Assembly: GCA_046566065.1 (NCBI GenBank)
Contig: JBKHXK010000001.1
Span: forward strand, 62,001 to 126,000
Reading direction: 5' to 3'
Source of the DNA: MB1-2 sp046566065
GTDB taxonomy: Bacteria; Actinomycetota; CADDZG01; WHSQ01
Length of the DNA: 64,000 nt
Shown here: positions 22,576-31,220 of the stretch, piece by piece
Position numbering within the stretch: position 1 is the stretch's first letter
Layout of the letters: each line of letters opens with the position of its first letter
Notes under the pieces: generated by a model
The model's database searches: none
Told to the model about the DNA's origin: nothing
What the model saw: the letters and a program-made list of their open reading frames with translations, nothing else
Made by a program: the position numbers and the translations under genes

Positions 22576-23802
22576 GTGACCATGCAGAAAGAGCAGCACC
22601 GGCTCTCGTTCATGCTGCAGACGATCCGCATCGGGATCAACGCAACCTGGATCGTCGTGGCGGGGCTGGCCTTCTACCTGTTGTTCTCGACCAACGAGCA
22701 CACCGAGAGGCCGCGATTCTTGACCGTGCTGGCCGTCGCATTGGTCGGCGCCCTAGTGGTAGCGCTTCTCCCGTGGTCGCAGCTGCTTCAGAGTCGCTGG
22801 GGTTGGCCGGCGCTCTATGCCTGGTCTGCACTCGACATCGTGCTCATCACCGTGCTGATCGACGCATCCGGGGCCCAGAGGTCCGTCCTGTTCGTGATGT
22901 ACGCCCTCACGACGGTGTTCTTCTCCGCCTCCTACCCGCGCGTCGCACAGTGGGCGCTGTTGCTCTTCACCTTGGTCACGTACATAGCCGCGGCTGCGGT
23001 CAGCGGCTGGGAGCTCGATGAAGCGGCCGTCGTTCTTCGCTTCGCGGTGCTGGGGTCGTTGATGTACGTCGTCAGCTACCTATCCGGTTCATTGTTAGAA
23101 CAGAACACCGAGCTCGAACGCCGCGAAGAGCATCAAAGGCGGACGTCTGAAGAGCTGCTCCAGGTACAGCGCTTCGCTCGGCTCGGTAGCTGGGTCTATC
23201 GACCGGAGTCCGGCGAGTTCCAGTGGTCCGAGGAGTTGCGGAAGATCTTCGGCGCTCCTGCGGGCGAGGACGGCATCGCCTTCTTCATGCAGGCGGTGCA
23301 CCCCGAGGACCGGCCGGCGCTCGAGCGCGCCCTGGCTGCGGCTACCCGTGGTGGGCCTGGGTTCATCGTGGAACATCGCATCTTGCGGCCCGACGGCTCG
23401 ACGCGTTTCATCCAAGCTCAGGGACAACCCGAAGAAGGAGTAACCCCGCGCACGATCCTGGGCACCGCCCTGGACGTGACCGAACGCAAGAAAGCCGAGG
23501 AGTACGAGATCAAGCTGCGCGAGTTGGAGAGCAACCGTCAGCATGCGCTACAGATCAACGACAACATCGTTCAAGGGCTCACCGTGGCCAAGTACGCGGT
23601 CGAGATGGGCAGGTTGGACCTTGCAAGCGAAGCGCTCCACAGCACGCTTGCGAGCGCGAAGCACATCGTTCGCGATCTGCTATCCGAGGATGAGAAAGGC
23701 GTGCGGGAGGGTTCTTTGGTTCGCACGGAACCCGCCGTGCTCCGGACACCTACCGGCGCGACGGATGCCGACGAAGGGCCGGCTTCCGCATCTACCGCTT
23801 AG
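22576..23802 (+). CDS. Membrane PAS protein with kinase-like helix but no ATPase domain
   Basis: A 408-residue signalling protein. Residues 1-~165 have about six membrane helices, ending in a coiled coil. A PAS domain with PAC motif (about 198-308, LGSWVYRPESGEFQWSEEL ... TILGTALDVTERKKAEEYE) follows. Next is a dimerisation-helix segment (about 322-372, RQHALQINDNIVQGLTVAKY) resembling the DHp region of HisKA_3-type kinases. The protein then ends in a Pro/Ala/Thr tail; no N, G1 or G2 boxes of a histidine-kinase ATPase are present. It may be a phosphotransfer or scaffold protein, or a truncated kinase. GTG 22576 or ATG 22582 are possible starts. Confidence 0.8.
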   Translation: MTMQKEQHRLSFMLQTIRIGINATWIVVAGLAFYLLFSTNEHTERPRFLTVLAVALVGALVVALLPWSQLLQSRWGWPALYAWSALDIVLITVLIDASGAQRSVLFVMYALTTVFFSASYPRVAQWALLLFTLVTYIAAAAVSGWELDEAAVVLRFAVLGSLMYVVSYLSGSLLEQNTELERREEHQRRTSEELLQVQRFARLGSWVYRPESGEFQWSEELRKIFGAPAGEDGIAFFMQAVHPEDRPALERALAAATRGGPGFIVEHRILRPDGSTRFIQAQGQPEEGVTPRTILGTALDVTERKKAEEYEIKLRELESNRQHALQINDNIVQGLTVAKYAVEMGRLDLASEALHSTLASAKHIVRDLLSEDEKGVREGSLVRTEPAVLRTPTGATDADEGPASASTA

Positions 23803-23860
23803 CACGTCACCTGGCGGGTAAACCCAGGCGAGCCCACGTCTTGAGATTGGATCTTCCGCG

Positions 23861-25738
23861 ATGAAAGGATCGGACAGACTTGCCGCCCGATGGGGTGTGC
23901 AGACCACTTACGAGAACTATCGGAAAGAAACCCAGACGGTCCCGACCGCGACCGTCGAAAGGGTCTTGGAGATCATGGAGGCCGGTCCGGAGGGGCCCCC
24001 CTCGGGTATCGCCACGATCCTGCGCCGAGACGACGCTTGGACCACTCCGTTGCCGGAGGTCACGAGCATAGAAACCGAAGACGGCGGCTCCGTCGAGGTT
24101 CGGGGGGGCCGGATCCCACGCGACCTCCCGCTCGGCTATCACCGGGCGATCGACACCGACGGGCGCGCCCGGCCCCTGATCCTGAGTCCCGGATCCTGCT
24201 TCCTTCCGGAGGACATGAAGGCATGGGGGTGGGCCTTACAGCTCTACTCGTTGAGGTCAAGCCGCAGTTGGGGGATCGGCGACCTCGGGGACCTTCGCCG
24301 GTTCGCGTCCTGGTCTGCCTCCCTAGGCGGAAGCGAGGTCATGCTGAACCCACTGCACGCAGCACTTCCCCTGTCGGGCCAGCAGCCCAGCCCCTACTTC
24401 CCCAGCAGCCGCTGTTTCCGTAACCCGATCTACCTCGCGATCGAAGACGTCGAGGGCGCGACAGCCTCCGACGAGGCAAAGGCTCTCGCAGAGGAGGGTC
24501 TCGCCCTCAATGCCACCTCGACCATCGACCGCGATCCCGCTTACCGGCTCAAGCTGGATGCACTCGAGATCATGTGGAGGTCGGGGCCCGGCCGAGGCTT
24601 CGACACATACCTCGCCGAACAGGGCGATCTGCTGTGGAGCTACGCCACCTTCGCAGCGATCGCGGAGAGCTACGACGCCGGTCCCGCGGCCTGGCCGGAG
24701 GAGCTCGCGCGAGGCGATCGCGGGGCGCTCCGAGCGTGGACGTCTAAGAACCAGGATCGGGTGCGCTTCCACGCATGGCTGCAGTGGCTCCTCGAGCAAC
24801 AGATGGCGAGCGCCGGTGAAGAGGTCGGTCTCGTGAATGATCTCGCGATCGGGGTCGACCCACAGGGAGCCGACGCGTGGATGTGGAGAGATGTCTTCGC
24901 CACAGGCGCCACCGTGGGCGCGCCTCCGGACGAGTTCAACCTGCGGGGCCAAGGTTGGGGGCTTCCACCGTTCGATCCCTGGAAGCTCCGATCGGCCGCT
25001 TACGAGCCGTTCATCCGAACGATCCGAAGCGCGTTCCGACACAGCGCGGGCATACGGATAGATCACGTGATGGGCCTGTTCCGGCTCTACTGGATCCCGG
25101 ACGGCGTGGGACCGGAGGCGGGCACCTACGTCCGCTATCCACATGAAGACCTGCTGAACATCGTTGCGTTGGAGAGCCACAGGGCGCAGGCCTACGTCGT
25201 GGGCGAGGATCTAGGAACGGTCGAGGACTCCGTTCGAGCCGAGATGCAAGAACGCAAGATCCTCTCCTATCGACTGCTCTGGTTCGAAGAGAACGAACCC
25301 AAGGACTACCCCTCGCTCGCGTTGGCCGCAGTGGCGAACCACGACGTACCGACCATCGCCGGTCTGTGGAGCGGCGCAGACGTCGAGGCTCAGAGAGCAG
25401 TAGGTCTCGAGGTCAACGAAGAAGGCCTCGAGGTGCAGAAGCAGCGCTTGCGCGGTTGGCTCGACCTGACGGACGGGTCGACGATCGAAGACGTGGTTCT
25501 TGCGATCTACGGGCTCTTGGCCGCGGCCCCCAGCGCGGTGATCATGGCAACGCTCGAAGACGTGCTGGGCATGGAGGAACGACCGAACATGCCGGGGACG
25601 ATGGACGAACGACCGAACTGGTCGATACCTCTTGCGCTGACGCTCGAGGAGCTGCAGAGCGACCCCCGTGTGCTGAAGGTCGCCGAACTCCTGTCACGGA
25701 AACGGCCCGTGAGTTCTCCTAAGAAGAGCGCTTCCTAG
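23861..25738 (+). CDS. malQ: 4-alpha-glucanotransferase (amylomaltase, GH77)
   Basis: A 625-residue disproportionating enzyme that transfers alpha-1,4-glucan segments in maltodextrin and glycogen metabolism. The GH77 core shows LQLYSLRSSRSWGIGDLGDL, PYFPSSRCFRNPIYL, the nucleophile Asp in GIRIDHVMGLFRLYW, the acid/base Glu in VVGEDLGTVE and the third Asp in ANHDVPTIAGLW. The extra N-terminal ~110 residues match the longer actinobacterial MalQ type. It could work with the minus-strand sugar importer, but it is 4 kb away and separately transcribed. Its 3' end overlaps the convergent CGNR gene by 20 nt. Confidence 0.95.
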   Translation: MKGSDRLAARWGVQTTYENYRKETQTVPTATVERVLEIMEAGPEGPPSGIATILRRDDAWTTPLPEVTSIETEDGGSVEVRGGRIPRDLPLGYHRAIDTDGRARPLILSPGSCFLPEDMKAWGWALQLYSLRSSRSWGIGDLGDLRRFASWSASLGGSEVMLNPLHAALPLSGQQPSPYFPSSRCFRNPIYLAIEDVEGATASDEAKALAEEGLALNATSTIDRDPAYRLKLDALEIMWRSGPGRGFDTYLAEQGDLLWSYATFAAIAESYDAGPAAWPEELARGDRGALRAWTSKNQDRVRFHAWLQWLLEQQMASAGEEVGLVNDLAIGVDPQGADAWMWRDVFATGATVGAPPDEFNLRGQGWGLPPFDPWKLRSAAYEPFIRTIRSAFRHSAGIRIDHVMGLFRLYWIPDGVGPEAGTYVRYPHEDLLNIVALESHRAQAYVVGEDLGTVEDSVRAEMQERKILSYRLLWFEENEPKDYPSLALAAVANHDVPTIAGLWSGADVEAQRAVGLEVNEEGLEVQKQRLRGWLDLTDGSTIEDVVLAIYGLLAAAPSAVIMATLEDVLGMEERPNMPGTMDERPNWSIPLALTLEELQSDPRVLKVAELLSRKRPVSSPKKSAS

Positions 25739-26264
25739 CCCGGAACGCGGCCACGTTGCTGCGCGAGGAGCACGAATCGCTGCAATAGCGACGAGAGCGG
25801 TTCCGCGAGGTGTCCACGAAGACATCGTTGCAGTCGTGCGCCGAACAGATCCCGAACCGGGTCCGCCCGGACTCGACGAGCATCTGCGCGAGCCCCATGG
25901 CCGCGAGGACCGATACGTGTCGTCCGGGCCCGGCTCCCTCGGGGGTGAAGGCCAGAGCGAGACGATCGCCGTGCCCGACCACGCGCGGGGCGGCTCCCAG
26001 GTCCGCCAGGATCTCGTTCAGCAGGCGGGCGGCCGACCCCTCATCCGGTGCCAAGAAGACAGCTCTCAGTCGATCCCGGGTGCGTCCGATCTCGGCCAGA
26101 TCCTGCTCTGACAGGTCTTTCGGCGCCGCTAGCTGATGGTCCCGGAGGAACTCCCGCAGCTTGGGGAGGTCGGGCATGTAGTCGGTGCCGGTGATCGATC
26201 CCCTCGTGTTGACCAGGTCCTCGGCCAGGATCGCGGGGTTCCCCTTGTAATCGGCTATCTTCAC
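25719..26264 (-). CDS. ABATE/CGNR zinc-finger transcriptional regulator
   Basis: A 181-residue protein with an N-terminal ABATE-type domain (FLRDHQLAAPKDLSEQDL) and a C-terminal CGNR-type zinc finger (GICSAHDCNDVFVDTSRNRS, then RYCSDSCSSRSNVAAFRARK) with four cysteines. These proteins are presumed DNA-binding regulators in actinobacteria; targets are unknown. The canonical CGNR box reads CSDSC-SSRSN here, with the N-x-A-x-F-R segment kept. The start is GTG 26264, back to back with a promoter facing the small Arg-rich gene, which makes that gene a candidate target. Confidence 0.88.
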   Translation of the reverse strand: MKIADYKGNPAILAEDLVNTRGSITGTDYMPDLPKLREFLRDHQLAAPKDLSEQDLAEIGRTRDRLRAVFLAPDEGSAARLLNEILADLGAAPRVVGHGDRLALAFTPEGAGPGRHVSVLAAMGLAQMLVESGRTRFGICSAHDCNDVFVDTSRNRSRRYCSDSCSSRSNVAAFRARKRSS

Positions 26265-26293
26265 TTGACTCCTTACAGACGGATCGTTATCTT
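26265..26293 (+). promoter_or_regulatory. Sigma-70-type promoter for small gene and recQ
   Basis: TTGACT (26265-26270), a 17-nt spacer and TATCTT (26288-26293) form a plausible housekeeping promoter facing the small Arg-rich gene. The -35 box abuts the CGNR start codon, so binding of the CGNR promoter complex or of the regulator could interfere with it. Confidence 0.55.
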
Positions 26294-26338
26294 GTAATAG
26301 TCATATGAAGTTTAGACCGTTACAGGAGGTGACGCAAG

Positions 26339-26518
26339 GTGCACCCCTTCGTGGTGGAGCGGTTGGCCGAGGCGAAGCTCGCCCAGTTGATCGTCGAAGC
26401 GGACGCCGCCCGGATCGCCGCCCGCAGAGGCAGAGGCACCCGCCGTCGCGGCCTGGGGATCGCCGAGCGGATCACGCGGCGCAGAGATAGGCGCAGGGCG
26501 CGAGATCTGGCCTATTGA
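26339..26518 (+). CDS. Small Arg-rich basic protein (59 aa)
   Basis: A GTG-initiated 59-codon gene preceded by a near-perfect ribosome-binding site (AGGAGGTGA, 8 nt upstream). The protein begins VHPFVVERLAEAKLAQLIVE, a likely amphipathic helix, and continues into a strongly basic half (RRGRGTRRRGLG, RRRDRRRARDLAY). It may bind nucleic acid. It lies 39 nt upstream of the recQ-like helicase gene on the same strand. No family recognised. The strong initiation signals and the promoter support a real gene; its length and composition leave room for doubt. Confidence 0.6.
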   Translation: MHPFVVERLAEAKLAQLIVEADAARIAARRGRGTRRRGLGIAERITRRRDRRRARDLAY

Positions 26519-26557
26519 TGGTTTCGCGCCTCGGCGGCGGGGAATCACGATCGGGAC

Positions 26558-27970
26558 GTGACAGATCTTTCCACCCGCCTCCTCGAGGTGGCTCGCGAAC
26601 GCTTCGGATACGAGTCGCTCCTGCCCGGCCAGAGCGACGCGATGAACGCGGTGGTCGCCGGACGCGACGTGCTCGTTCTGATGCCCACCGGAGCGGGCAA
26701 GTCGGCGATCTACCAGATCCCGGCCCTCTTGTTGGAGGGACCGACCGTGGTGATCTCTCCGTTGATCGCACTGCAGAGGGATCAGGTCGAGGCGCTTACC
26801 GAGACCGGAACGGCGGACGCCGCTCACGCCAACTCGACGCAGAACAAGGCGGAGCGGGCGGAAACCTTCGAGAGGCTGCGCTCGGGCAGCCTCGAGTATC
26901 TGTTCCTGGCCCCCGAGCAGCTGGCGAACGAGGAGACGTTCCGAGAGCTGCAAGCTACGCCTCCCTCACTCGTCGTCGTGGACGAAGCGCACTGCATCAG
27001 CGCGTGGGGCCACGACTTCCGCCCCGAATATCTGAAGCTGAGGCAGTCGATCGAGCAGCTCGGGCACCCGCCGGTGCTCGCTCTCACCGCGACCGCCTCA
27101 CCGGTAGTGCGAGAAGAGATCATCGAGCACCTCGGCATGAGGGATCCCGTCGTGGTGGCTCGCGGATTCGACCGGCCAAACCTGCACCTCACGGTCAGGC
27201 GCTTCAGCGATGAGAGATCCAAAGAGAACGCTCTGTTGAAAGCGGTACGCGAAGCAACCTCCCCTGGGATCGTGTACGTGGCAACGAGGGCGAGGGCGGA
27301 GGACCTCGCCGGCAAGCTGTGGCAGGAAGGGGTCGAGGCCGTCTACTACCACGGAGGGATGACGAGGGCCGAACGCGAAGAGGCTCAAGCGGCTTTCATG
27401 GACGACCGCTTCGACGTGGCGGTTGCAACGACCGCGTTCGGCATGGGGATCGACAAAGCCGACGTGCGCTTCGTCTTCCACTACGACATTCCCGACTCGA
27501 TCGACTCGCTGTATCAAGAGATCGGGCGTGCGGGGCGCGACGGCAAGCCTGCCGAGATCGTGTTGTTCTATCGGTCCGAGGATCTCGGTATAAGGCGCTT
27601 CTTCGCCGGTAACGGTCATGAGGGTGAGAACGCCGAACGACGCAGGGTCCTCGACCGGTCGCGCATCGACATGATCCGCGCCTATGCCGAGACGCGCGAC
27701 TGCCGGCGGCAGTTCCTGCTCAACTACTTCGGCGAGCCCTTCCAAGACCCCTGCGACAACTGCGACAACTGCGAAGCGGGCTCGATCGTCCTCGACGCAG
27801 TCCAGGTGCCCTTCGAGCTGAACTCGCGCGTGGAGCACGCGTCCTGGGGGCCGGGCCTCGTGATGCGTTACGAAGGCGACAAGATCGTTGTGCTGTTCGA
27901 CAGCGTCGGCTACAAGACACTCTCTGTCGAGACGGTGACGGAGAAAGGTCTGCTCGCGCCGGCGACCTAG
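26558..27970 (+). CDS. recQ: RecQ-family ATP-dependent DNA helicase (short form)
   Basis: A 470-residue 3'-5' DNA helicase for repair and recombination. Motif 0/I (FGYESLLPGQ; MPTGAGKSAIYQIPAL), the DEAH box in VVDEAHCISAWGHDFRPEY, motif IV-VI (GMGIDKADVRFVFHYDIP; YQEIGRAGRDGKP) and the RecQ zinc-binding cysteines (CRRQFLLNYFGE ... CDNCDNC) are all present. The RQC winged helix and HRDC domain are absent; instead the C-terminus is a short beta-rich domain (EHASWGPGLVMRYEGDKIVV) like those in other actinobacterial short RecQ proteins. The 3' end overlaps the convergent thioesterase gene by 4 nt. Confidence 0.93.
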   Translation: MTDLSTRLLEVARERFGYESLLPGQSDAMNAVVAGRDVLVLMPTGAGKSAIYQIPALLLEGPTVVISPLIALQRDQVEALTETGTADAAHANSTQNKAERAETFERLRSGSLEYLFLAPEQLANEETFRELQATPPSLVVVDEAHCISAWGHDFRPEYLKLRQSIEQLGHPPVLALTATASPVVREEIIEHLGMRDPVVVARGFDRPNLHLTVRRFSDERSKENALLKAVREATSPGIVYVATRARAEDLAGKLWQEGVEAVYYHGGMTRAEREEAQAAFMDDRFDVAVATTAFGMGIDKADVRFVFHYDIPDSIDSLYQEIGRAGRDGKPAEIVLFYRSEDLGIRRFFAGNGHEGENAERRRVLDRSRIDMIRAYAETRDCRRQFLLNYFGEPFQDPCDNCDNCEAGSIVLDAVQVPFELNSRVEHASWGPGLVMRYEGDKIVVLFDSVGYKTLSVETVTEKGLLAPAT

Positions 27971-28329
27971 CCGATCGTCGTGAACGTCGCGGTCGCGTAG
28001 GCGATGTGGTCGCCGTTCTCCTCTTGGAACACCTCGGCCTCCAGGACCGTGAAGCGCTTACCCTTGCGGCGAACCTTTCCGAGCGCCACGATCACGCCCT
28101 CTCCTCCGGGCTCCAGGTAATTGATCTTCGCCTCGACGGTCAGCGGGGCCTCGTCGTCGAGCTTCGAGGCCAGGGCCGAGCCCATCGCACAGTCCGCAAG
28201 CGTCGCGATCGCGCCACCGTGCAGGATGCCGCCGTCGTTCAGATGACCCGGCCCTGCCTTCATCGTGAGGCGTGCCGTCCCATCGCCCTTCTCGACGATC
28301 TCGATGCCTAGCTCCTCGCGCAGTCCCAC
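27967..28329 (-). CDS. PaaI-like hotdog-fold thioesterase
   Basis: A 120-residue acyl-CoA thioesterase of the PaaI/4HBT_2 type. The active-site segment LNDGGILHGGAIATLADCAM contains the family's N-x-x-G-x-x-H-G-G signature and the catalytic Asp on the central helix. The C-terminal strands (VEAKINYLEPGGEG, TVLEAEVFQEENG) complete the hotdog. It acts in the cytoplasm, as a tetramer in known members. Substrate not predictable. Confidence 0.9.
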   Translation of the reverse strand: MGLREELGIEIVEKGDGTARLTMKAGPGHLNDGGILHGGAIATLADCAMGSALASKLDDEAPLTVEAKINYLEPGGEGVIVALGKVRRKGKRFTVLEAEVFQEENGDHIAYATATFTTIG

Positions 28330-28385
28330 ATCGCCTCCCTGGTGCCCTCGGTCGTGTGCGCACGGGTTACCCGCCGGGGTGGGGT

Positions 28386-28784
28386 CTAAACGGCTCGCGG
28401 GCCGTCCTGCTTAGCGCCTTGACCGCGCGCGCCCTGCACGATCAGGCGCGCTCCGAGGGCGATGAGGACCAGTCCGAACGCCACTCGCAACGTCGCGCCT
28501 TCGGTTCCCAGAGCCGCCTTGCTTCCGGCATACACGCCGAGCACGCCGCCGGCCGCCAAGAGCGCGGCCGTGCGGAGCTCGACGTAGCCGCGCTTGTGAT
28601 GTGCGAATGCGCCCGCGATCGACGTGGGGATGATCACCGCCAGCGATGTCCCCTGCGCGAGGTGTTGGTCGAAGTTCAGAACGAGCACCATGAACGGCAC
28701 CATCAAGAGGCCGCCCCCTATACCGAAGAGAGCAGAAACGATCCCGACCAGGATCCCGACGGCGACCACGAGGACGATCTCCAA
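28386..28784 (-). CDS. TauE/SafE-family permease, second half-protein
   Basis: A 132-residue membrane protein equal to one four-helix half of a TauE/SafE (PF01925) anion exporter. It has the hallmark SALFGIGGGLLMVPFMV near the N-terminus and GTSLAVIIPTSIAGAFAHHKRG in the middle. The preceding gene (1 nt away) encodes a similar half, so the pair likely assembles as a heterodimeric full-length exporter for sulfite, sulfoacetate or another organosulfur anion. Confidence 0.88.
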   Translation of the reverse strand: MEIVLVVAVGILVGIVSALFGIGGGLLMVPFMVLVLNFDQHLAQGTSLAVIIPTSIAGAFAHHKRGYVELRTAALLAAGGVLGVYAGSKAALGTEGATLRVAFGLVLIALGARLIVQGARGQGAKQDGPRAV

Positions 28785-28785
28785 C

Positions 28786-29139
28786 CTAGAGCACCATCGC
28801 AGCGCCGACCGCCACCAGGAAGACTCCGAACGCGACCTTGAGGTTGCTCGCGGACAGGCCGGCCATGATCTTCGCTCCCAACGGCGCCCCGATCAGGGCT
28901 CCCGCCCCGAGACCTAGAGCGGCTGGAACATCGATCTCGTCGGCGAACGCGAACGCGATCGCCCCCACCAGAGCGATCGGCGCGATCGCGGCCAACGAGG
29001 TCGCGTGGGCCTTGTGTTGCGTGAGCCCCAGCCAGAGGACGGAGAGGGGGACCATGACGGTTCCGCCACCGACGCCCAGCAACCCACTGCCGAGCCCGGC
29101 GAAGAGCCCGATCCCGATCGCGACGAAAGCTGAAGGCAT
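28786..29139 (-). CDS. TauE/SafE-family permease, first half-protein
   Basis: A 117-residue four-helix half of a TauE/SafE exporter with the sequence GLLGVGGGTVMVPLSV and HATSLAAIAPIALVGAIAFA matching the second half-gene. I chose ATG 29139 because it begins at the first helix and has AGGA 8 nt upstream; the longer frame adds a polar segment. It lies 1 nt from the partner gene. Each half keeps the G-x-G-G-G motif, so both appear functional. Confidence 0.88.
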   Translation of the reverse strand: MPSAFVAIGIGLFAGLGSGLLGVGGGTVMVPLSVLWLGLTQHKAHATSLAAIAPIALVGAIAFAFADEIDVPAALGLGAGALIGAPLGAKIMAGLSASNLKVAFGVFLVAVGAAMVL

Positions 29140-29188
29140 GACGGCATCCTGCCTTGTGGGGGCCGCAGCCACTGTCCATACTTCGAAC

Positions 29189-29887
29189 GTGGACCCGCTC
29201 ATGGTGCTCGCCCTGGGTATCGGCTTGATCGTCGCCGTGTTCGTCGGGTCCTACATGTTGAAGCTGCAGAGGCGAGAGGGGATGGCGAACTTCGCAGCTA
29301 AGTACGGCTTCGTTTACACACCCCACGCTCCACCCGGCCTCCTCGGATATGGCTTTCCTCTCTTCTTCAAGGGAGATGGCAGGGGGGCCGAGAACGGGGT
29401 GATCGGCGACTGGAAGGGCATGTCCTTCAAGGCGGCCGACTTCTGGTACTACACCGAATCGAGCGATTCGAACGGCAAGCGCTCGAAGGATTACTCGCGC
29501 TTCTCCGTCGCGGTCATAGAGCTGCAGGCGTGGCTCCCTGACATCTCTATCTATAGAGAGAACGTGCTCACGCTGCTCGGCGACAAGCTGGGTCTGCCGG
29601 ATATCGACTTCGAGTCCGAGGAGTTCAACCGCGCCTTCAAAGTGAAGGCCAAGGACCGCAAGTTCGCTTTCGAGCTCATCGACCCCCGCATGATGCAGTG
29701 GTTGCTGAGCCTCGATCGCAGGTTCGGGTTCGAGATCCATGGCAAGGGCGTCTTGATCTACTCGAAGACCCTGAAACCCACCGAGCTGTTACCCCTGATC
29801 GCGACCCTAAAGGAGTTTCGGGAACGCGTTCCGCGTCTCGTGTGGACCAACTACGGGACCGCAACCGCGTCGGGAACGGATGCGTAG
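29189..29887 (+). CDS. Single-pass membrane protein beside LemA (DUF3137-like)
   Basis: A 232-residue protein with one N-terminal membrane helix (LMVLALGIGLIVAVFVGSYM) and a cytoplasmic or exposed domain of about 200 residues. It starts with FAAKYGFVYTPHAP and contains GVIGDWKGMSFKAADFWY and a C-terminal pattern (FELIDPRMMQWLLSLD) that resembles the DUF3137-type proteins often paired with LemA. GTG 29189 gives the membrane helix at the N-terminus; ATG 29201 is an alternative. The stop is directly followed by the LemA start, so the two are an operon. Function unknown. Confidence 0.75.
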   Translation: MDPLMVLALGIGLIVAVFVGSYMLKLQRREGMANFAAKYGFVYTPHAPPGLLGYGFPLFFKGDGRGAENGVIGDWKGMSFKAADFWYYTESSDSNGKRSKDYSRFSVAVIELQAWLPDISIYRENVLTLLGDKLGLPDIDFESEEFNRAFKVKAKDRKFAFELIDPRMMQWLLSLDRRFGFEIHGKGVLIYSKTLKPTELLPLIATLKEFRERVPRLVWTNYGTATASGTDA

Positions 29888-30466
29888 GTGGAGGGTGCCC
29901 AGGTTCTCTACACGATCGGCGGCGCGGTGGCGCTGCTGGGGATCGCCCTGGCGCTCTCCTATAACCGCTTCGTCAACCAGAGGAATCTGATATGGAACTC
30001 CTGGAGCAACATCGATACCGAGCTCACTCGACGTTACGACCTCATCCCCAACCTCGTCGAAGCCGTGAAGGGTTACGCGGCGCACGAGAAGGCCGTGCTG
30101 GAAGAGGTCACGCGAGCCCGAGCGACCGCGCAGGCGGAACACGGCTCTCCAGGGGAGCAAGCCAAGGCCGAGGGGCCGCTCGTTGCCGCGCTGCGGCACC
30201 TCTTCGCGGTCGTTGAGAACTATCCCGAGCTGAAAGCGAGCGCCCACTTCCTTAAGCTGCAGGACGAGCTGGCGAATACCGAAGACCGCATCCAAGCCGC
30301 TCGGCGCTTCTACAACGCGAACGTCCGCGACTACAACACCAGGGTGCAGAGCTTCCCGTCGAACCTCATCGCCGGCACGTTCGGGTTCCGTGTCGAGGAG
30401 TACTTCCAGATCGAACCCGCGCTGAGAGCCGGGGCCGAGCAACCCCCAAGCACCTACTTCGCGTAG
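29888..30466 (+). CDS. lemA: LemA family membrane protein
   Basis: A 192-residue LemA protein: one N-terminal membrane helix followed by a long helical bundle. The family core is clear in SYNRFVNQRNLIWNSWSNID, RRYDLIPNLVEAVKGYAAHE, NYPELKASAHFLKLQDELAN and RRFYNANVRDYNTRVQSFPSN. GTG 29888 starts immediately after the TAG of the upstream gene. LemA proteins are widespread and thought to act at the membrane, but their biochemical role is not established. Confidence 0.95.
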   Translation: MEGAQVLYTIGGAVALLGIALALSYNRFVNQRNLIWNSWSNIDTELTRRYDLIPNLVEAVKGYAAHEKAVLEEVTRARATAQAEHGSPGEQAKAEGPLVAALRHLFAVVENYPELKASAHFLKLQDELANTEDRIQAARRFYNANVRDYNTRVQSFPSNLIAGTFGFRVEEYFQIEPALRAGAEQPPSTYFA

Positions 30467-30505
30467 TCAGAGAACCTGTCACAGGTGCTCCGTACTCTGG
30501 GGGCC

Positions 30506-31213
30506 GTGCAACTAACTCCTCGCTACACGAAAGAACAACTCGAGAAGGCGATCGCGGAGTCCACCAATCTCCGCCAAGTGTGTCTGAAACTCGGCCTTGC
30601 GGGACGCGGAGCCAACTACCAGACCCTGCGCCGGTGGATAAAGGAGCTAGCGCTCGACACGTCGCACTTCAGTAACACACCCTCGCGGCCCGCCGCCGTT
30701 CAGCGATCGTTCTTCTGTGAAAGACCTACGATAGGGAGGCAAGCCGAACCAGCTCCATTCACTGTCGAGGACGTCCGTGTCGCCGCGGCCAGCTCCTATT
30801 CGCTCGCGTCAGCCGCGAGGAAACTGGGACTGAGCAAACACAGCGGGGCCTACAAGGTCCTGCGACGGATCATCGAGCAGTACGACATCGACATCTCTCA
30901 CTTCACCGGGAAGTCATGGATCCAGAGTGGAGGCATCATCGAACACCGTGCCACCCCCCTAGAAGAGATCCTGGTGGCGGACCGGCCCTATAGCAGTGCT
31001 GAACTCAAACGTCGTCTCATCGACGAAGGCCTGAAGGACGCAACCTGCGAGAGCTGCGGTCGCGAGCTGTGGCGGGACGTACCTATCCCCTTGGAGCTTC
31101 ATCACGCCAACGGTGACTCCGAAGACAACAGATTGGACAATCTGAAGCTTCTCTGCCCGAACTGTCATGCACTAACGGATAATTACCGGGGCCGGAACAT
31201 CGGTCGCCGTTGA
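30506..31213 (+). CDS. HNH endonuclease with two HTH-like repeats
   Basis: A 235-residue protein (242 if the GTG at 30485 is used). Two similar ~45-residue helical units come first: NLRQVCLKLGLAGRGANYQT and SLASAARKLGLSKHSGAYKV, each followed by a LRR.I and ending in the shared IDISHF/LDTSHF. They resemble helix-turn-helix DNA readers. The C-terminus is an HNH nuclease with a zinc knuckle: CESCG, LELHHANGDSEDNRLDNLKL, LCPNCHALTDNYRG. Such genes are typical of phage and mobile regions. It ends 7 nt before tRNA-Leu. No other mobile genes adjoin, so it may be a solitary homing-type nuclease. Confidence 0.85.
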   Translation: MQLTPRYTKEQLEKAIAESTNLRQVCLKLGLAGRGANYQTLRRWIKELALDTSHFSNTPSRPAAVQRSFFCERPTIGRQAEPAPFTVEDVRVAAASSYSLASAARKLGLSKHSGAYKVLRRIIEQYDIDISHFTGKSWIQSGGIIEHRATPLEEILVADRPYSSAELKRRLIDEGLKDATCESCGRELWRDVPIPLELHHANGDSEDNRLDNLKLLCPNCHALTDNYRGRNIGRR

Positions 31214-31220
31214 ACCGATT

